Positions 42,231 to 53,188 of a DNA stretch of 64,000 bases are shown here, piece after piece (positions within the stretch are counted from its first letter, which is position 1; each line of letters begins with the position of its first letter). The notes under the pieces are model-generated. The model was not told the origin of the DNA and ran no database searches. It worked only from the letters and a program-made list of their open reading frames with translations. This stretch comes from Cyrtodaria siliqua (lineage: Eukaryota; Mollusca; Bivalvia; Adapedonta; Hiatellidae). Location of the stretch: contig JAWPHD010008269.1 in the NCBI GenBank assembly GCA_037043455.1, forward strand, positions 53,310 through 117,309, written 5' to 3'. Both the position numbers and the translations under genes were made by a program.

Positions 42231-42720
42231 AGTTTTGGACAATTACACTATATGGACTTGTCACGTAGTTGTTTTCGAAGCATTTATATTCATATAACAT
42301 AATATTTTTTACACATATGGAACTAGTTAAGTATGACACTACTGTTTATAGACAAATTGTTGGAATCCCAAATGAGAACGAAATGTGCAACTCTTGTTGC
42401 AGAATTGTTTTTGTTTTGTTATGTTAGAAGTTTCATTTTTAGTCTTTTACCAGATACGCTTAGGCAGATGTAATTGAAGCCTTTTATTATACCTCTTTGT
42501 ATATGGATGATATATTGGACAATTACAACCCTTTCTTTCTTTACTACATATACTTTCTTTCCAAAGAACTTCACCTCAAAAAAGCTAATATTTTTCATAG
42601 TTGCTATATCTTCTTTACTCGATTTACATCTCGCGATTGAAACTGAGAAATAATAAGCCAACTCTATGACAAGAGAGATCATTTCAATTTTAACACTGTT
42701 AAGGGCACGACTAGACAATA

Positions 42721-42900
42721 TTAAAGACAACCATCGAACGTTACCGTCCTTTCAGGATTTAGGTAGACGTCATCATAGGTCCACAATCTTTCCGGCGATC
42801 GCACAATCAAGTGGAAAGCAAAGCGGTGAACTGTAAATGGGTCAACCACTAAACATGCAGTGCGTTGCAAAATAATAAGGTGACAACCTCCTTTGATAAG
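42721..42900 (+). mobile_element. LINE 5' fragment, plus sense
   Basis: 'ccgtcctttcaggatttag', 'cgtcatcataggtccacaat' and 'aaatgggtcaaccactaaac' match the reverse complement of 8920-9060, the ORF1 start of the large LINE. Confidence 0.65.
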
Positions 42901-43889
42901 CCTTTTAACAGTGATCATTACCCAATCTTTACCAGGATCACCATGTGACTCTGTCAACGTCTTAGAAAATAGTCTGTGATTACGTCATAATTTGTCACAT
43001 GACCATAGCTAAAATATCAAAATGGTTATCAGAAATCATCTCCGCGACCTGACACCATTAATGCCATGGGGTGGTGCTGAGTGGTAAACAATCGAACGGA
43101 ACTCCGCTTACTTTGGACATTTTTGATGAATTTAGGTTAGTATTTTAATTTTAGGTAGGCTGTTTAGAGCTATGAAATTTTAGAAAGTGATGGTAAGAAC
43201 AAGCGATATAATGCAACCCTATGGAAAACGCAATGGTAGAGTCCATTTTGATTGTTTTAATGGCGGAGTGATATGCCAAAGAATACATTTTATTCTACCG
43301 CAGTATAATGCTGAGCAAACATTAGTGTTTATTCACTAAAAATAAATATTGAATAAGAGCAATAAGCTTATATTTGAAAAGGTTTGCGTGACGTTTACTG
43401 CATTCATTTTCAAGAAAGTAATAACGACCAAAATATATTAATCCAAAAGTTAGCATAAGCTTTAGCTCAATATTGTGTTACGTGATCTACAGCGGCAGTA
43501 AGACAGGACGTTATACCTTTGGAGATGTCTGTAGTGTTGCAGACACTAGAAATTTTAAGAAAGTGTGCTTTATAAGGCTGTTTTTGTAAATTAGGAATAC
43601 CATAGTTGGAAGTTTGTTTTGCTTTTCATCTACTCCAGCTTTAATAGTGCTTCATTGAGTTTTATGTCCGGACAAACCTTTGCGAAGGTTTATTATCATA
43701 ACTCTGATTTACTTAAAGTATTGTCAGAACACTTCTGCTACAAGGTCTGTCACAACGTGATTACTGTGGTGACTATATGTACAGACTTTTTAAGATTATT
43801 GGTCATTATCACATTCATACAATCTGTGTTAAACTTGTTAACAAACATAACAAAATAGGATAGGACCCTATGATTATGCAATGCACTGC

Positions 43890-44340
43890 ATGTTTAGATG
43901 TTGACCCATTTACAGTTCGCCACAATGCTTTACAATTAATGTTGCGATGACCCGACTGATTTTGAACCCTATGATAACTTCTACTCACAGGAATTTATTA
44001 CGATATATAATATAGAAGGCTAGAAAGAATATAGTTATAGTATATGTATATAGTAAAGGGCCTTCTTCTGCTCTCTATCTCTATCCTTCAATACTATATA
44101 TCGTAATGAATGCATGTGCTTCTACCTAAATAGGCCTAATTTTTGACTTAATATTGTCTGATCGTAATCATTCATTTTTTGTCCTGGCTTCTGACAAGTA
44201 TTTGCTTTGTGGCTTTCTGGGAATTTCTATTCATATATACATGATCTTTTTGTGTTATACTTATATTGCCTACTAATTGCTATTCATACTTCCTAGTTTG
44301 TAAGGGGTTATAGCCTGGCTGGTCGAATTTTATTGGAATG
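43890..44340 (-). mobile_element. LINE 5' fragment, minus sense, split by a hairpin
   Basis: It resembles 8920-9250: 'tgttgacccatttacagtt', 'cctatgataac', 'tgtggctttctgg' and 'atacatgatc'. An AT-rich hairpin with ends 'attacgatata' / 'tatatcgtaat' interrupts it at 43998-44107. Confidence 0.65.
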
Positions 44341-44799
44341 AAAATAGGGTAAGAGTGAGGTATGGTGCACTCTAGAACCTGGTTTAATCCCAGCAGCCTT
44401 TATGTCACTGACCATTCCAAGGAGGTACCCATATTGTCACTGACCATTCCAAGGAGGTACCCATATTTCAACCGTTTGAGTTTGCCATTTCGCATACTTT
44501 GCTATTTTCTATCCTTGTGATTGGTGTTTGTTTCAAATACGTGTGTTTGGTTGACTGATTGTGTTCTGTGAATGTTATATTTCCTTCTCGACTTTTATAC
44601 CATAATTTGTTTCTGACTCGAAATAGGATATGGATCACATTTAGTGATACTTATAGTTTTAAACTGTAAACATGATTCTATTACACTATTTAATACATTG
44701 CGTCCCATGGATCAAGGCGATACAAACCGTAGGAAAATATTCAAGTTCATGATGTGTTTGAGAAACGTTGACAAACTTCTTAACCAGAAGTTGCCTGTT

Positions 44800-45835
44800 C
44801 AATCAATTATAACCTAGAATTGAAACTCAAGGTCACAGAAACACCAATGTTGGTTGGACAGTTAATGATCATATGTAACAAAAGTGCAAATTTCAAATAA
44901 ATCATTTATATAGTATTCAAGATGTTTTGGAGATACTCTGTCAGACGTCATACCCAAACAATGACGTCGCTCAATCGCCTTCCAACGAAACTAGTCAATA
45001 AAACCCCCGTTATTTTTCTGATAAATACAATCAAACATCTGTGACAAAAATAGTGAACCAATTTGGAAGTTTACAATTTGATAAGACAGTAATTGCAGTA
45101 ATTTCTATTCTATTTTCAACGTAAATTAAAGGTCCATAACTGTATTAAGACATCTAAAAGCTACCATCGAACGGATTCTAAATATCTGCCAGTATGTTAC
45201 TGTTATTAAGACTTCACACTAAACGATATGGTTTAAACCCTACACAATTCAAGATAGTTGTTGCAATAATAATATTTTCTAAGTAACTTAAGGGCCATAC
45301 CTCTATTCCACAATGGCAAAACAACTTGATGTATCATAAATATTATTAACATATACTGGTATCCTATTTGTATATAAAATGTCCACCCAAAATGTCGTTT
45401 AATTTTCAACAAAACTCGATTAATTACCATAAACTCAACACAAACATGTATTTTCGTAGATAATCAGGGGCCATAACTCTATTTAGAAAAGGCAAAAGTA
45501 CACATTGATCGTAAGGAAGTGATGTCTGTTTGATATAAGGCTTCACAGGAATTTTAGTTAAAATCCAAAATAAGATAAAGAAACCTTGCACCTAAGCTTT
45601 ACCCAAAATGTGCATTTTTGTTAAGTAACTCAGGTCATAACTCTATTCTGAAAAGGAAAAAATCGGTCTTGCTCGTAAGAAAGTGACATCTTAACGATAT
45701 AACACTTCACAGTAAAGTTGGTTTTAACCGAAAACAATTTACAGAAGTTATTAACAACGTGCATGAAAGCTTTAGCCAAAAGGTGTATGCCCGTCCCTCC
45801 CTCCACCCATCTGCCCGCCATCTTCAATCCTTAAA
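44800..45835 (-). repeat. Modular repeat, 'CCATAACTCTATT' units
   Basis: Degenerate units marked by 'cata.ctctattc' begin near 45296, 45472 and 45634 (176 and 162 bp apart), ending in 'cgtccctccctccacccatc'. It is mirrored relative to 40625-42230. Confidence 0.6.
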
Positions 45836-46409
45836 CTGCTTTTGATTTAAAATAAAATAATTGAAAATTGCATTCGGCATAAAAAGAATATAATTAGGCG
45901 TGCATATGTCTTATTTATGTACAAAACAAAATCATATCGCTAAAATATAAACTTGTACACCTTTTTTCTTTGAATATCAATATTTTCTTATCACTTATGG
46001 GCTTCCGTAGAAAATGCGTTGGTGTTACGAAATGCAAAGAATACCATTAATCCATACAGTGGTTTCGTATAGAGTACAGTTTCTGCTATTGATATGCAAA
46101 AAATCAAGAGTATATCTTTCCGGGTAAACTAAAAGTGTTTTTTTGCACGATACGAGAGGTTGGGTCCCAGCCTAAATGAACATAATGATAGCGAGGTATA
46201 TTGTCTAGAAGTTCTATTATTAAAATAGTAATATTACTAATATTTTTATCAATGAATATACACATATACTATATATCACTTTATAGTATACGTATCTGGA
46301 CATTATTCATTCTCTAGAGGCATATCCCATTCTTTTGAAAAGATGGCCGCGCGGAATTCCAATTGAGTGAGGAATCGAGTTCTCCACTTAAATAACGTAT
46401 TGATTATTA

Positions 46410-46433
46410 TTATTATTATTATTATTATTATAA
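46410..46433. repeat. (ATT)n microsatellite
   Basis: A pure run of about eight ATT triplets. Confidence 0.9.
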
Positions 46434-46889
46434 CTCGCCTTAGCAATGAGTATATACCGAGTTCAAAAAGAAAGTGTGCACATCAATTTTCGGATGTATT
46501 CAAAAAGTTGTAATGACAATTTAAGCAAAACAAGTTTTAAAACATACATAGTTTATGCAATGCAGCTATATAAGTGGATGTCAATTGCTGGTTTTCTGGA
46601 ATTAATCATGAATGTAAAACTTTTCACTTCTTCTCAAACATAAAGCTAGGATGTTTGAACACGTGACGTAATAGCTTACAGCGATGTAATATTCGTAATG
46701 AGGTTGATAATACAAATTTGATTGCCCACTTTTTCTTTGGACTTAATGTACTTATTTTGAAGTTAGGACAAAATAACAGCATCAAACAGCATCAAACATT
46801 CTTCTGTATTTTTACTTTTCATTTTACCCCAATCTCTGTTAATATTACCAAGTTTCTGACCATAATCACTGTAATGGTGACTGAAAAAA

Positions 46890-47460
46890 TAAAATAAAAA
46901 TAAAAGGTCTCCGTCCATATTGAATTGCGCGTTGATGGTGGAGATATTTCGTCAATTAAATGTCTGCATTATAGCTGCATATGTCCGCATTATCGTCACC
47001 AGCAAGCCACCGGTGACAGACAGCGGGCAGAACAGTCACGTGACAATTTGTTTATAAGGAAGGCGGCAAAGGCTGTCCGTATAGAAGAATGGACCTCTTT
47101 ATCACCGTTCAACTATCAAATAGCACCGGCTAATTTAACACGCGATTAAGTCCAGTCTAATTTGAATGCCATAAGGTAGTGCATTAAATGCAATTTTTGA
47201 CAAGCTGTGCTCACCTCGTCAGCCTCGGACACGGATTAAGCACAAAATCTGTTAATTTGATTGACGTGCAGAAACAAGAGTCGTTGATGGTGAAAAGGAA
47301 AGGGCAAATATTGACACCATTAAACTCAACGAGGATAATACGGTTGATAGAATGTCAGGGCCCCCGAGGCAGATTTGTGGCATACCCTCGAAGGTATCGT
47401 GAGTTTCCCCCAAAATACAACAACATGGGACAATGCCAAAAGACAAGACAAACTTGATAT
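46890..47460. other. High-complexity unique block
   Basis: GC content is higher, and I see no repeat signature. It holds a CACGTG E-box (47038), a TTGTTTAT Fox-like site (47048) and 'ccaccggtgac'. Two ORFs (46925-47149 and 47188-47457, plus strand) show no domain. It could be an old regulatory element or an unrecognised exon; function is unknown. Confidence 0.35.
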
Positions 47461-47539
47461 TAAGCATTTCATTATGTAGTATACTATGTTAGGCCAGAAA
47501 CATATGGGGCTGTTTTTCCCCCCTTTCGGTACGCAGTAT

Positions 47540-47735
47540 TCAGGGCAAATTTAGAGAGTATTCAGTACCCACGGCCCGGGATAAAATAGTATTCAGTACT
47601 CGGGTTATCCATGTTAAATAATATCCAGTGCTCGGGTCTAAAATGAAGGAGTATTCAGTACTCAGCTCCAAATTAGAGAGTATTCAGTACTCGGGTGGTG
47701 GGGGGAGAGGGGGAGGGGGGGGGGGGGGGCGGGGG
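47540..47735. repeat. 'GAGTATTCAGTACTCGGG' repeat cluster and poly-G tract
   Basis: Six variants of 'agtattcagtactcgg' occur at 20-40 bp spacing (47538-47697), followed by a G-run up to 47732. 'AGTAtTcAGTACT' is near-palindromic. Confidence 0.7.
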
Positions 47736-48539
47736 TGGAAATACACACACACGTATGACTTTTACATACAGTTAAATTGACCGTACTTGTAAAACAGTTG
47801 CAGTTTAGCGAAAACATGTCTGACATTTCTCATTATACAAATCTCGCATTTACAAAAATGTTCGATAGAAAATGGTGTTCTATAGATAATATGCAACTTT
47901 GAAAACAAAATGTATTGTGTATTATTTTGTTTATTGTTTATTTGTTTGTTTATAGTTTATTTGTTTTTATTGTTTATTAAACAATTGATGTAATTAGACT
48001 TATTTAATCTAATTATATCTTATTTAAATTGTCCTATGTTGGATGGAATAACGTATTAATCGCATTTGTATTAATATTCTGAATGAATCAAATGATTTGA
48101 TTATATACAGATTACAGAACAAACGTAAAATACGTACATACATCTTCATAGTATTCCGTTCAAAAACGTAATGATAACATAATTGTACAATCAATATTTA
48201 TATAATGTATTTTTTATAGGTTTATTGATATTTTTTGTAGCATGTATTATTTGGAAGTAGGTGTGTTCCGTCTTATATACTGAAACGAAAAAGAAACGCA
48301 ACTCGGGAATTGCCGCTATATATTGTATGTGCAATATGCTGCTGTTAATCGAATGGTACACGGCTACGTAAGACCTTTCCTTTCGGGAAAAAGTCTAAAA
48401 CCACACGTAACACAGCAAATAGTATTCCTGCAAAGTTTCATTATTGACAGAGTGCGGGTTGGGCTCAAGCCTGTGAGTATATATTGTATGACCGTACTTG
48501 TCGACTGAAGTATCTGGATACATAGTTCCAAAGTGAGCG

Positions 48540-50040
48540 GAAGAAAAAATAAATTATGTGTTGTTCGGTTCTTTGAGAATTAAAGGTTGACGGGTCGACG
48601 CGTAGAATGTAATCATATAAGAAAATAAATTATGTGTTGTTCGGTTCATTTAGAATTAAGAGGTTGACGGGTCGACGGGTCGACATGTAATCATATAAGA
48701 AAAATAAATTATGTGTTGTTAGGTTCAATGAGAAGTAAAGGTTGACGGGTCGACATATAAATTTCGTCGGCCTCGTTCAAAAAGGACGTAAGTGCAAAAA
48801 GGTAACTTTTCAGGAGAAGCATTTGCAGCCGACGCACTTTGTAGTTACGACTTTTTCGCTCGAGGTGATTTTTTACCAATCAAGTTACGGCCTTTCAACA
48901 TGTGACCATTTTGGGGGAACGGATTGGCTAAAAGATACGAGGTTTTGACACAAGACGCGGGAGATTATAAGCCCTCTAATACGCCGTAAATACGATTTTT
49001 GATGAAAGTCGAGTTACGTCCTTTTCGAACGAGGCCGACGTATTAATGATTAGTCATATACATTGATTAAGCTTTATCACTTGATTAGTATTTAAACATG
49101 GACGGTTTCGGTTCATTGACAATTAAATTCATTATTAGTGGTTATTCAATATATATTATATTAACACTCTTTTGTGGGAGAATTTCTGGAAGTTATTCCA
49201 TAAGTGAATTTTATTTTGCAAATCAATCATATACTTTTTGACAGGAACATGACATTTTAAATAAGAGAAATATACTATTGATATTGCACACTTTTCAAGA
49301 TTATCTTTGTAATATTAAAACAACATTTTATCAGTCACATGATAAAGGTATATCATCATAAAATGTTTGGTTATCATAATATCGACCTGTCTATCCGTCA
49401 ACCTTCAATTCACTATGAACAGAACAATAAATTCATAACATTAGCAAATCATTATATTTACTGACTATTTGATCCGTCGTCGACTGTCGACCTGTCGACC
49501 CGTCGACCTTTACTTGCCAATGAAACGAAACCGTCCATGTTGAAATACTAATCAAGTGATACAGATACATCATTATATATGACTAATCATTATGTAATTA
49601 CCTGTCGACATGTCGACCCGTCACCCTTTACTTCTTATTGAACCTAGCAACACATATATTTTTTTTATATGATTACATGACGACCCGTCGATCCGCCGAC
49701 CCGTCTTCACATCGTCTCTTAAATACTTATTAATATGTTATTGTTCAGATGCATCGACCTGTCGGCTCGTCAACCGAACTTTCGTTACATCACTCTGCCT
49801 TTTATTAATGATATGGAAATATTGAGACCTGTCGACCCGTCATTAAATAAATGCTTATCATTAAAACTGTATTGGGATTTAGATCAGTCGACCCGTCGAA
49901 GGACCGCTCGTTACACCACTCAATGCCTATTATGAGACCCGTCGACTCGTCGATCTGTCAACCCATCGTCTCATTAATCAATGCTTATCATTAATCCCAT
50001 ATTAGTGTTCAGACCCGTTGACCCGTCGACCCGTTGTTTC
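48540..50040. repeat. GTCGAC-rich inverted arrays
   Basis: The left part (48540-48760) has three ~77-bp units with 'gttgacgggtcgac'. The right part (49470-50040) has about eight degenerate units with 'gtcgacccgtcgac' on the same strand, i.e. inverted. The flanks also pair: 'atgtaatcatata' with 'tatatgattacat', and 'aaacatggacggtttcg' (49094) with 'cgaaaccgtccatgttg' (49524). The centre is near 49.3 kb. Confidence 0.8.
48765..49040. mobile_element. 276-bp MITE in the left arm of the GTCGAC array
   Basis: The 27-bp inverted ends begin CGTCGGCCTCGTTC and include 'aaggacgtaa' / 'ttacgtcctt'. It has no equivalent in the right arm, so it inserted after the inverted duplication. The target duplication is unclear. 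Confidence 0.75.
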
Positions 50041-51280
50041 TTCAGTCAATGCTTATAATATGATTACTTAGATAATTATTTATGTAAAATGTGGAAATAA
50101 AGAATGAAAGATACTTATTCAATCTTGGATCTTTTGATTATAGCAATTGGTGAAATAAAAAAGAACGATATTTATCGATATAATGATTGGCTAATGTCAT
50201 ATATTTCTTCAGTCAATGCTTATTATAAATACGGGCAAATGCGGCAAATCTTACCGGGCAGTAATACGGCCAAATTTACCGAACTAGTTTTCCAGATACT
50301 TCAGTTGAGCTGCAAACTTAGGATGCACAATTTTGCAAACTCTTTACTTTAAATGCAGTACTGAACTGGCTCAATTTTCCAAAGAGGAACTTCAACATTT
50401 ATGAATTTCTTGTTACAAAGTGTACTGTGTTTAAAACGTCTACAACATCTTAACTAACTGCAACGTTTTTTGTGTCGTTTTTTTACAAAACATCTTTGGA
50501 TTTCTTTGGATTTTTTTGTGGAATTAAGCGTGCAGTATATACAATATATTGCTATATACAGTAAATATGTATTTTTCGCTTCAGTATATAAATACCCATT
50601 TGTTAGTAGAAATATCGATAGTTATTTCAAAATCCAATAGGCAATAAGGCCCGTGTGATAGTATATACATGAAACTTTGTAACAAAATAGTACAAAAGCA
50701 TAGTTTAGATATATAGTAAGAGTAAGTTTACACATGTAATTATATAATTATGTATGTTAGTATATTGCGATCACTATCACTATGTAGACTATTTTGTGAA
50801 AACTATCAGGTCTGCTGTGCACTATCATCATTTTCTCTCGCTGTACTACCACCTTTATTTGTCATAACGATTACCATTTACAGTTGAACTTGCATTATAT
50901 ATTATATCCATTGCTGTTTTATACATGTAACATCTTGGAATAAAAGAATTTGAATTGAATCACCAGTAATCATAATTTATGTTTTTGTAAATTTGATATA
51001 TTATTTGCTAGTGGTCTCAATTACTGAGTGCCATTGTTACTGCGTAACTCTATGACATCCTACACATGTGTTGTAAAGGTAAAGATGAATAACCATTAGC
51101 ACTTAAAAAAAGACAAAGGACTAAGTTGTTAAAATATTTTATTTACACCAAACTACAAACAATCAAAGAGTTACAATAGAAAACAGAAAAAGTCATCGAA
51201 ATGAAGATATAGTCAATTATCCAACACACGTTACAAGCAGCCCCGAGAAAGACACATGCACATACAATAACGACCATGTA
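50041..51280. other. Gene-free sequence
   Basis: There is a small ORF at 50104-50352 (plus) without any recognised domain. 'ggaataaaagaatttgaatt' at 50938 could be the poly(A)-like end of an old insertion. Nothing else is recognisable. Confidence 0.4.
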
Positions 51281-51282
51281 AA

Positions 51283-51605
51283 AGGGACACACGGCGATCT
51301 TGATTTTTTTAAACCCACGATGTCCCGTTAGTTTTTCTACATAACGTGCATATTTGCGTTTATTAATATTAATTATTAGAATAGTTCAAAGCAAACTGTG
51401 TTTTTACATTTATTTACTATTGATTATATTGCACCAATAATATATTTACAAATTTGGTAGAATTCGGAAGAAAATTGAAATTGAAATTTTAAATTTAATT
51501 ATTATACAAGCAGTTTTAAAGCCAAAATGATACGGGATTATTACACCGAGGTGTTAATTTTATGTTAATTTTGATATGAAATTCAAGATTGCTGTCTGTG
51601 CTTTA
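51283..51605. mobile_element. 'AGGGACACACGG' TIR element, non-autonomous copy
   Basis: It matches the sequence surrounding the LINE at 53119-56110 ('agggacacacggc.atcttga', 'tttctacataac', 'attgattatattgcac', 'ttcaagattg'), and so shows that element without the LINE. The right end is degraded. Confidence 0.7.
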
Positions 51606-51648
51606 TTTGGATGGCTGTGTTCTACGAATGCTGCACTTCCTGTTCGAC

Positions 51649-51725
51649 TTTAGCCTGGTTCCATGGCCTCCCACAATGCCTTGCACAGGACGCAAAGCAT
51701 TGTGAGAGGCCAGGGAACCAGGCTA
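51649..51725. mobile_element. 77-bp perfect-hairpin insertion with 7-bp duplication
   Basis: Arms 'agcctggttccatggcctc' and 'gaggccagggaaccaggct' pair almost completely around 'cttgcacaggacgcaaag'. GTTCGAC is duplicated at 51642-51648 and 51726-51732. Confidence 0.7.
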
Positions 51726-52442
51726 GTTCGACATTTTTATCCGCTTTTAAGATGGATCATACAATAAGATGAACATTTCTTTTCCTCTCTGAAAAGAAAG
51801 TTCCTACCCCAATAAATGCAACCTTGTTGCTTTCATTCGGTTTCTTCCTGATCGCTCTAATATGTATGCATTTGGGCAGAATGTGAACCAATGGAAAACT
51901 CACCATCGGTCACATAAAATTAATATTTATACTCACGGTCAATGAAAACGCACCACAAAACAAATCCTTTTAAAAGTTAGAATTTGAGGCATTTTGGACA
52001 AAATATGATATAATATCCATATAACGCAAATAGTTCTATGGCTTGAACCCGGACTCTAAAAAAGGTCTCAAGCAGGACCATTACAACGTCCAACTATTGA
52101 AAATGCAATACTAGTATATTGACTTCTTAAAGAATGATTTTCATCTCTAACCTTCAATCATTTTAATTGAACGGGTCCATGAAATGAAAATATTAAAAAC
52201 AAGGTGTTCTTCTTTGTCAGACATTTAAATTCGTAAAAATAAAAATAAATGTATGTAAATAAGACATGAAATAAAATGCTAAGCTTTAAACGTATGTTTA
52301 CAAAGATATACATATTTATATATATGTTTTAGCATGTTTACAAGCATAATTCGTAATATCATTAAGTTTAAAATACTCAAAGACAATGTATACATTTCCC
52401 GATTAATATTCTGAATAGCACTTTTAATATAACCATAGATTT

Positions 52443-52988
52443 TTTTCTAGACGAAAATTATTGTGTATATAGTATATTAGTCTAATTAAAGCAGAGTCCC
52501 AATGATCAGTACATGAAAAATACTTATTAATAAATACAGACAATTCTCAAGTTTTTGCGTCTGTGTGATCAAGATCGATTCAGGACGTTTCGGCACCAAA
52601 CCATTTCGACACCTAGACGAATCGGCACCTAGACGTTTCGGCATCAAACAATTTCGGCATCTATTTTAATTTTTACCCTAGACGTTTCGGCACCCATTTA
52701 TATTTGAGTATTATAATGAAGTAAAGAAGTAAGGCCAATGTGACTGGCACTTTAGAAATTAAATATTTTTGCTGTTAAGGCAATCAACTTAAATTAAATG
52801 AATTACAAGTCTAGGTGCCGATTTGTCTAGGTGTCGAAATGGTTTGGTGCCGAAACGTCCTGAATCGATCTTGATCACACAGCCGCAAAAACTTTAGAAT
52901 TGTCTGCATTTATTAATAAGCATTTTTCATGGGACCCTGCTTTAATTAGACTAAAATACTATATACACAATAGTTTTCGTCTAGAAAA
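52443..52988. mobile_element. 546-bp foldback element
   Basis: Arms of about 200 bp are more than 90% complementary by eye: 'tctagacgaaaa', 'ttgtgtatatagta', 'gtgatcaagatcgattcag' and 'gacgtttcggcaccaaacca'. The unpaired centre is about 150 bp. Near the inner ends the motif 'gtttcggcac' is repeated. Confidence 0.82.
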
Positions 52989-53188
52989 TATTATACGAAA
53001 CTACTACGGAATAAATCTGATTGGTTCCGACAATTTGGTATTTGAGTACTCTTTTAATACAATCAAATCAAAATATACGATTAATAATCATACTTATATT
53101 GTGTGTACTAACCATTAAAGGGACACACGGCAATCTTGATTTTTTCTAATATTAAAACTCGGTGTCCCATTATAGTTTTCTACATAAC

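Larger units (their letters stand above)
41044..46180. repeat. Large imperfect palindrome
   Basis: 41044-41245 is the reverse complement of 45985-46180: 'acccggaaagatatactc', 'gaaaccactgtatgga' and 'tttgcatttcgtaaca' are all found on the opposite strand there. LINE 5' fragments inside are also mirrored (42721-42900 against 43890-44000). The symmetry centre is near 43.4-43.6 kb. The arms are diverged and interrupted. Confidence 0.65.

Noticed and set aside
42419..42957. Minus-strand ORFs
   Set aside because: They lie in a dispersed repeat and a LINE 5' fragment of the opposite sense.
46925..47457. Two small ORFs as possible genes
   Set aside because: There is no domain, splice context or similarity I can name; kept only as a unique block.
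52900..53118. 72-codon plus-strand ORF before the LINE
   Set aside because: It overlaps the right arm of the foldback and its flank; there is no recognisable protein.
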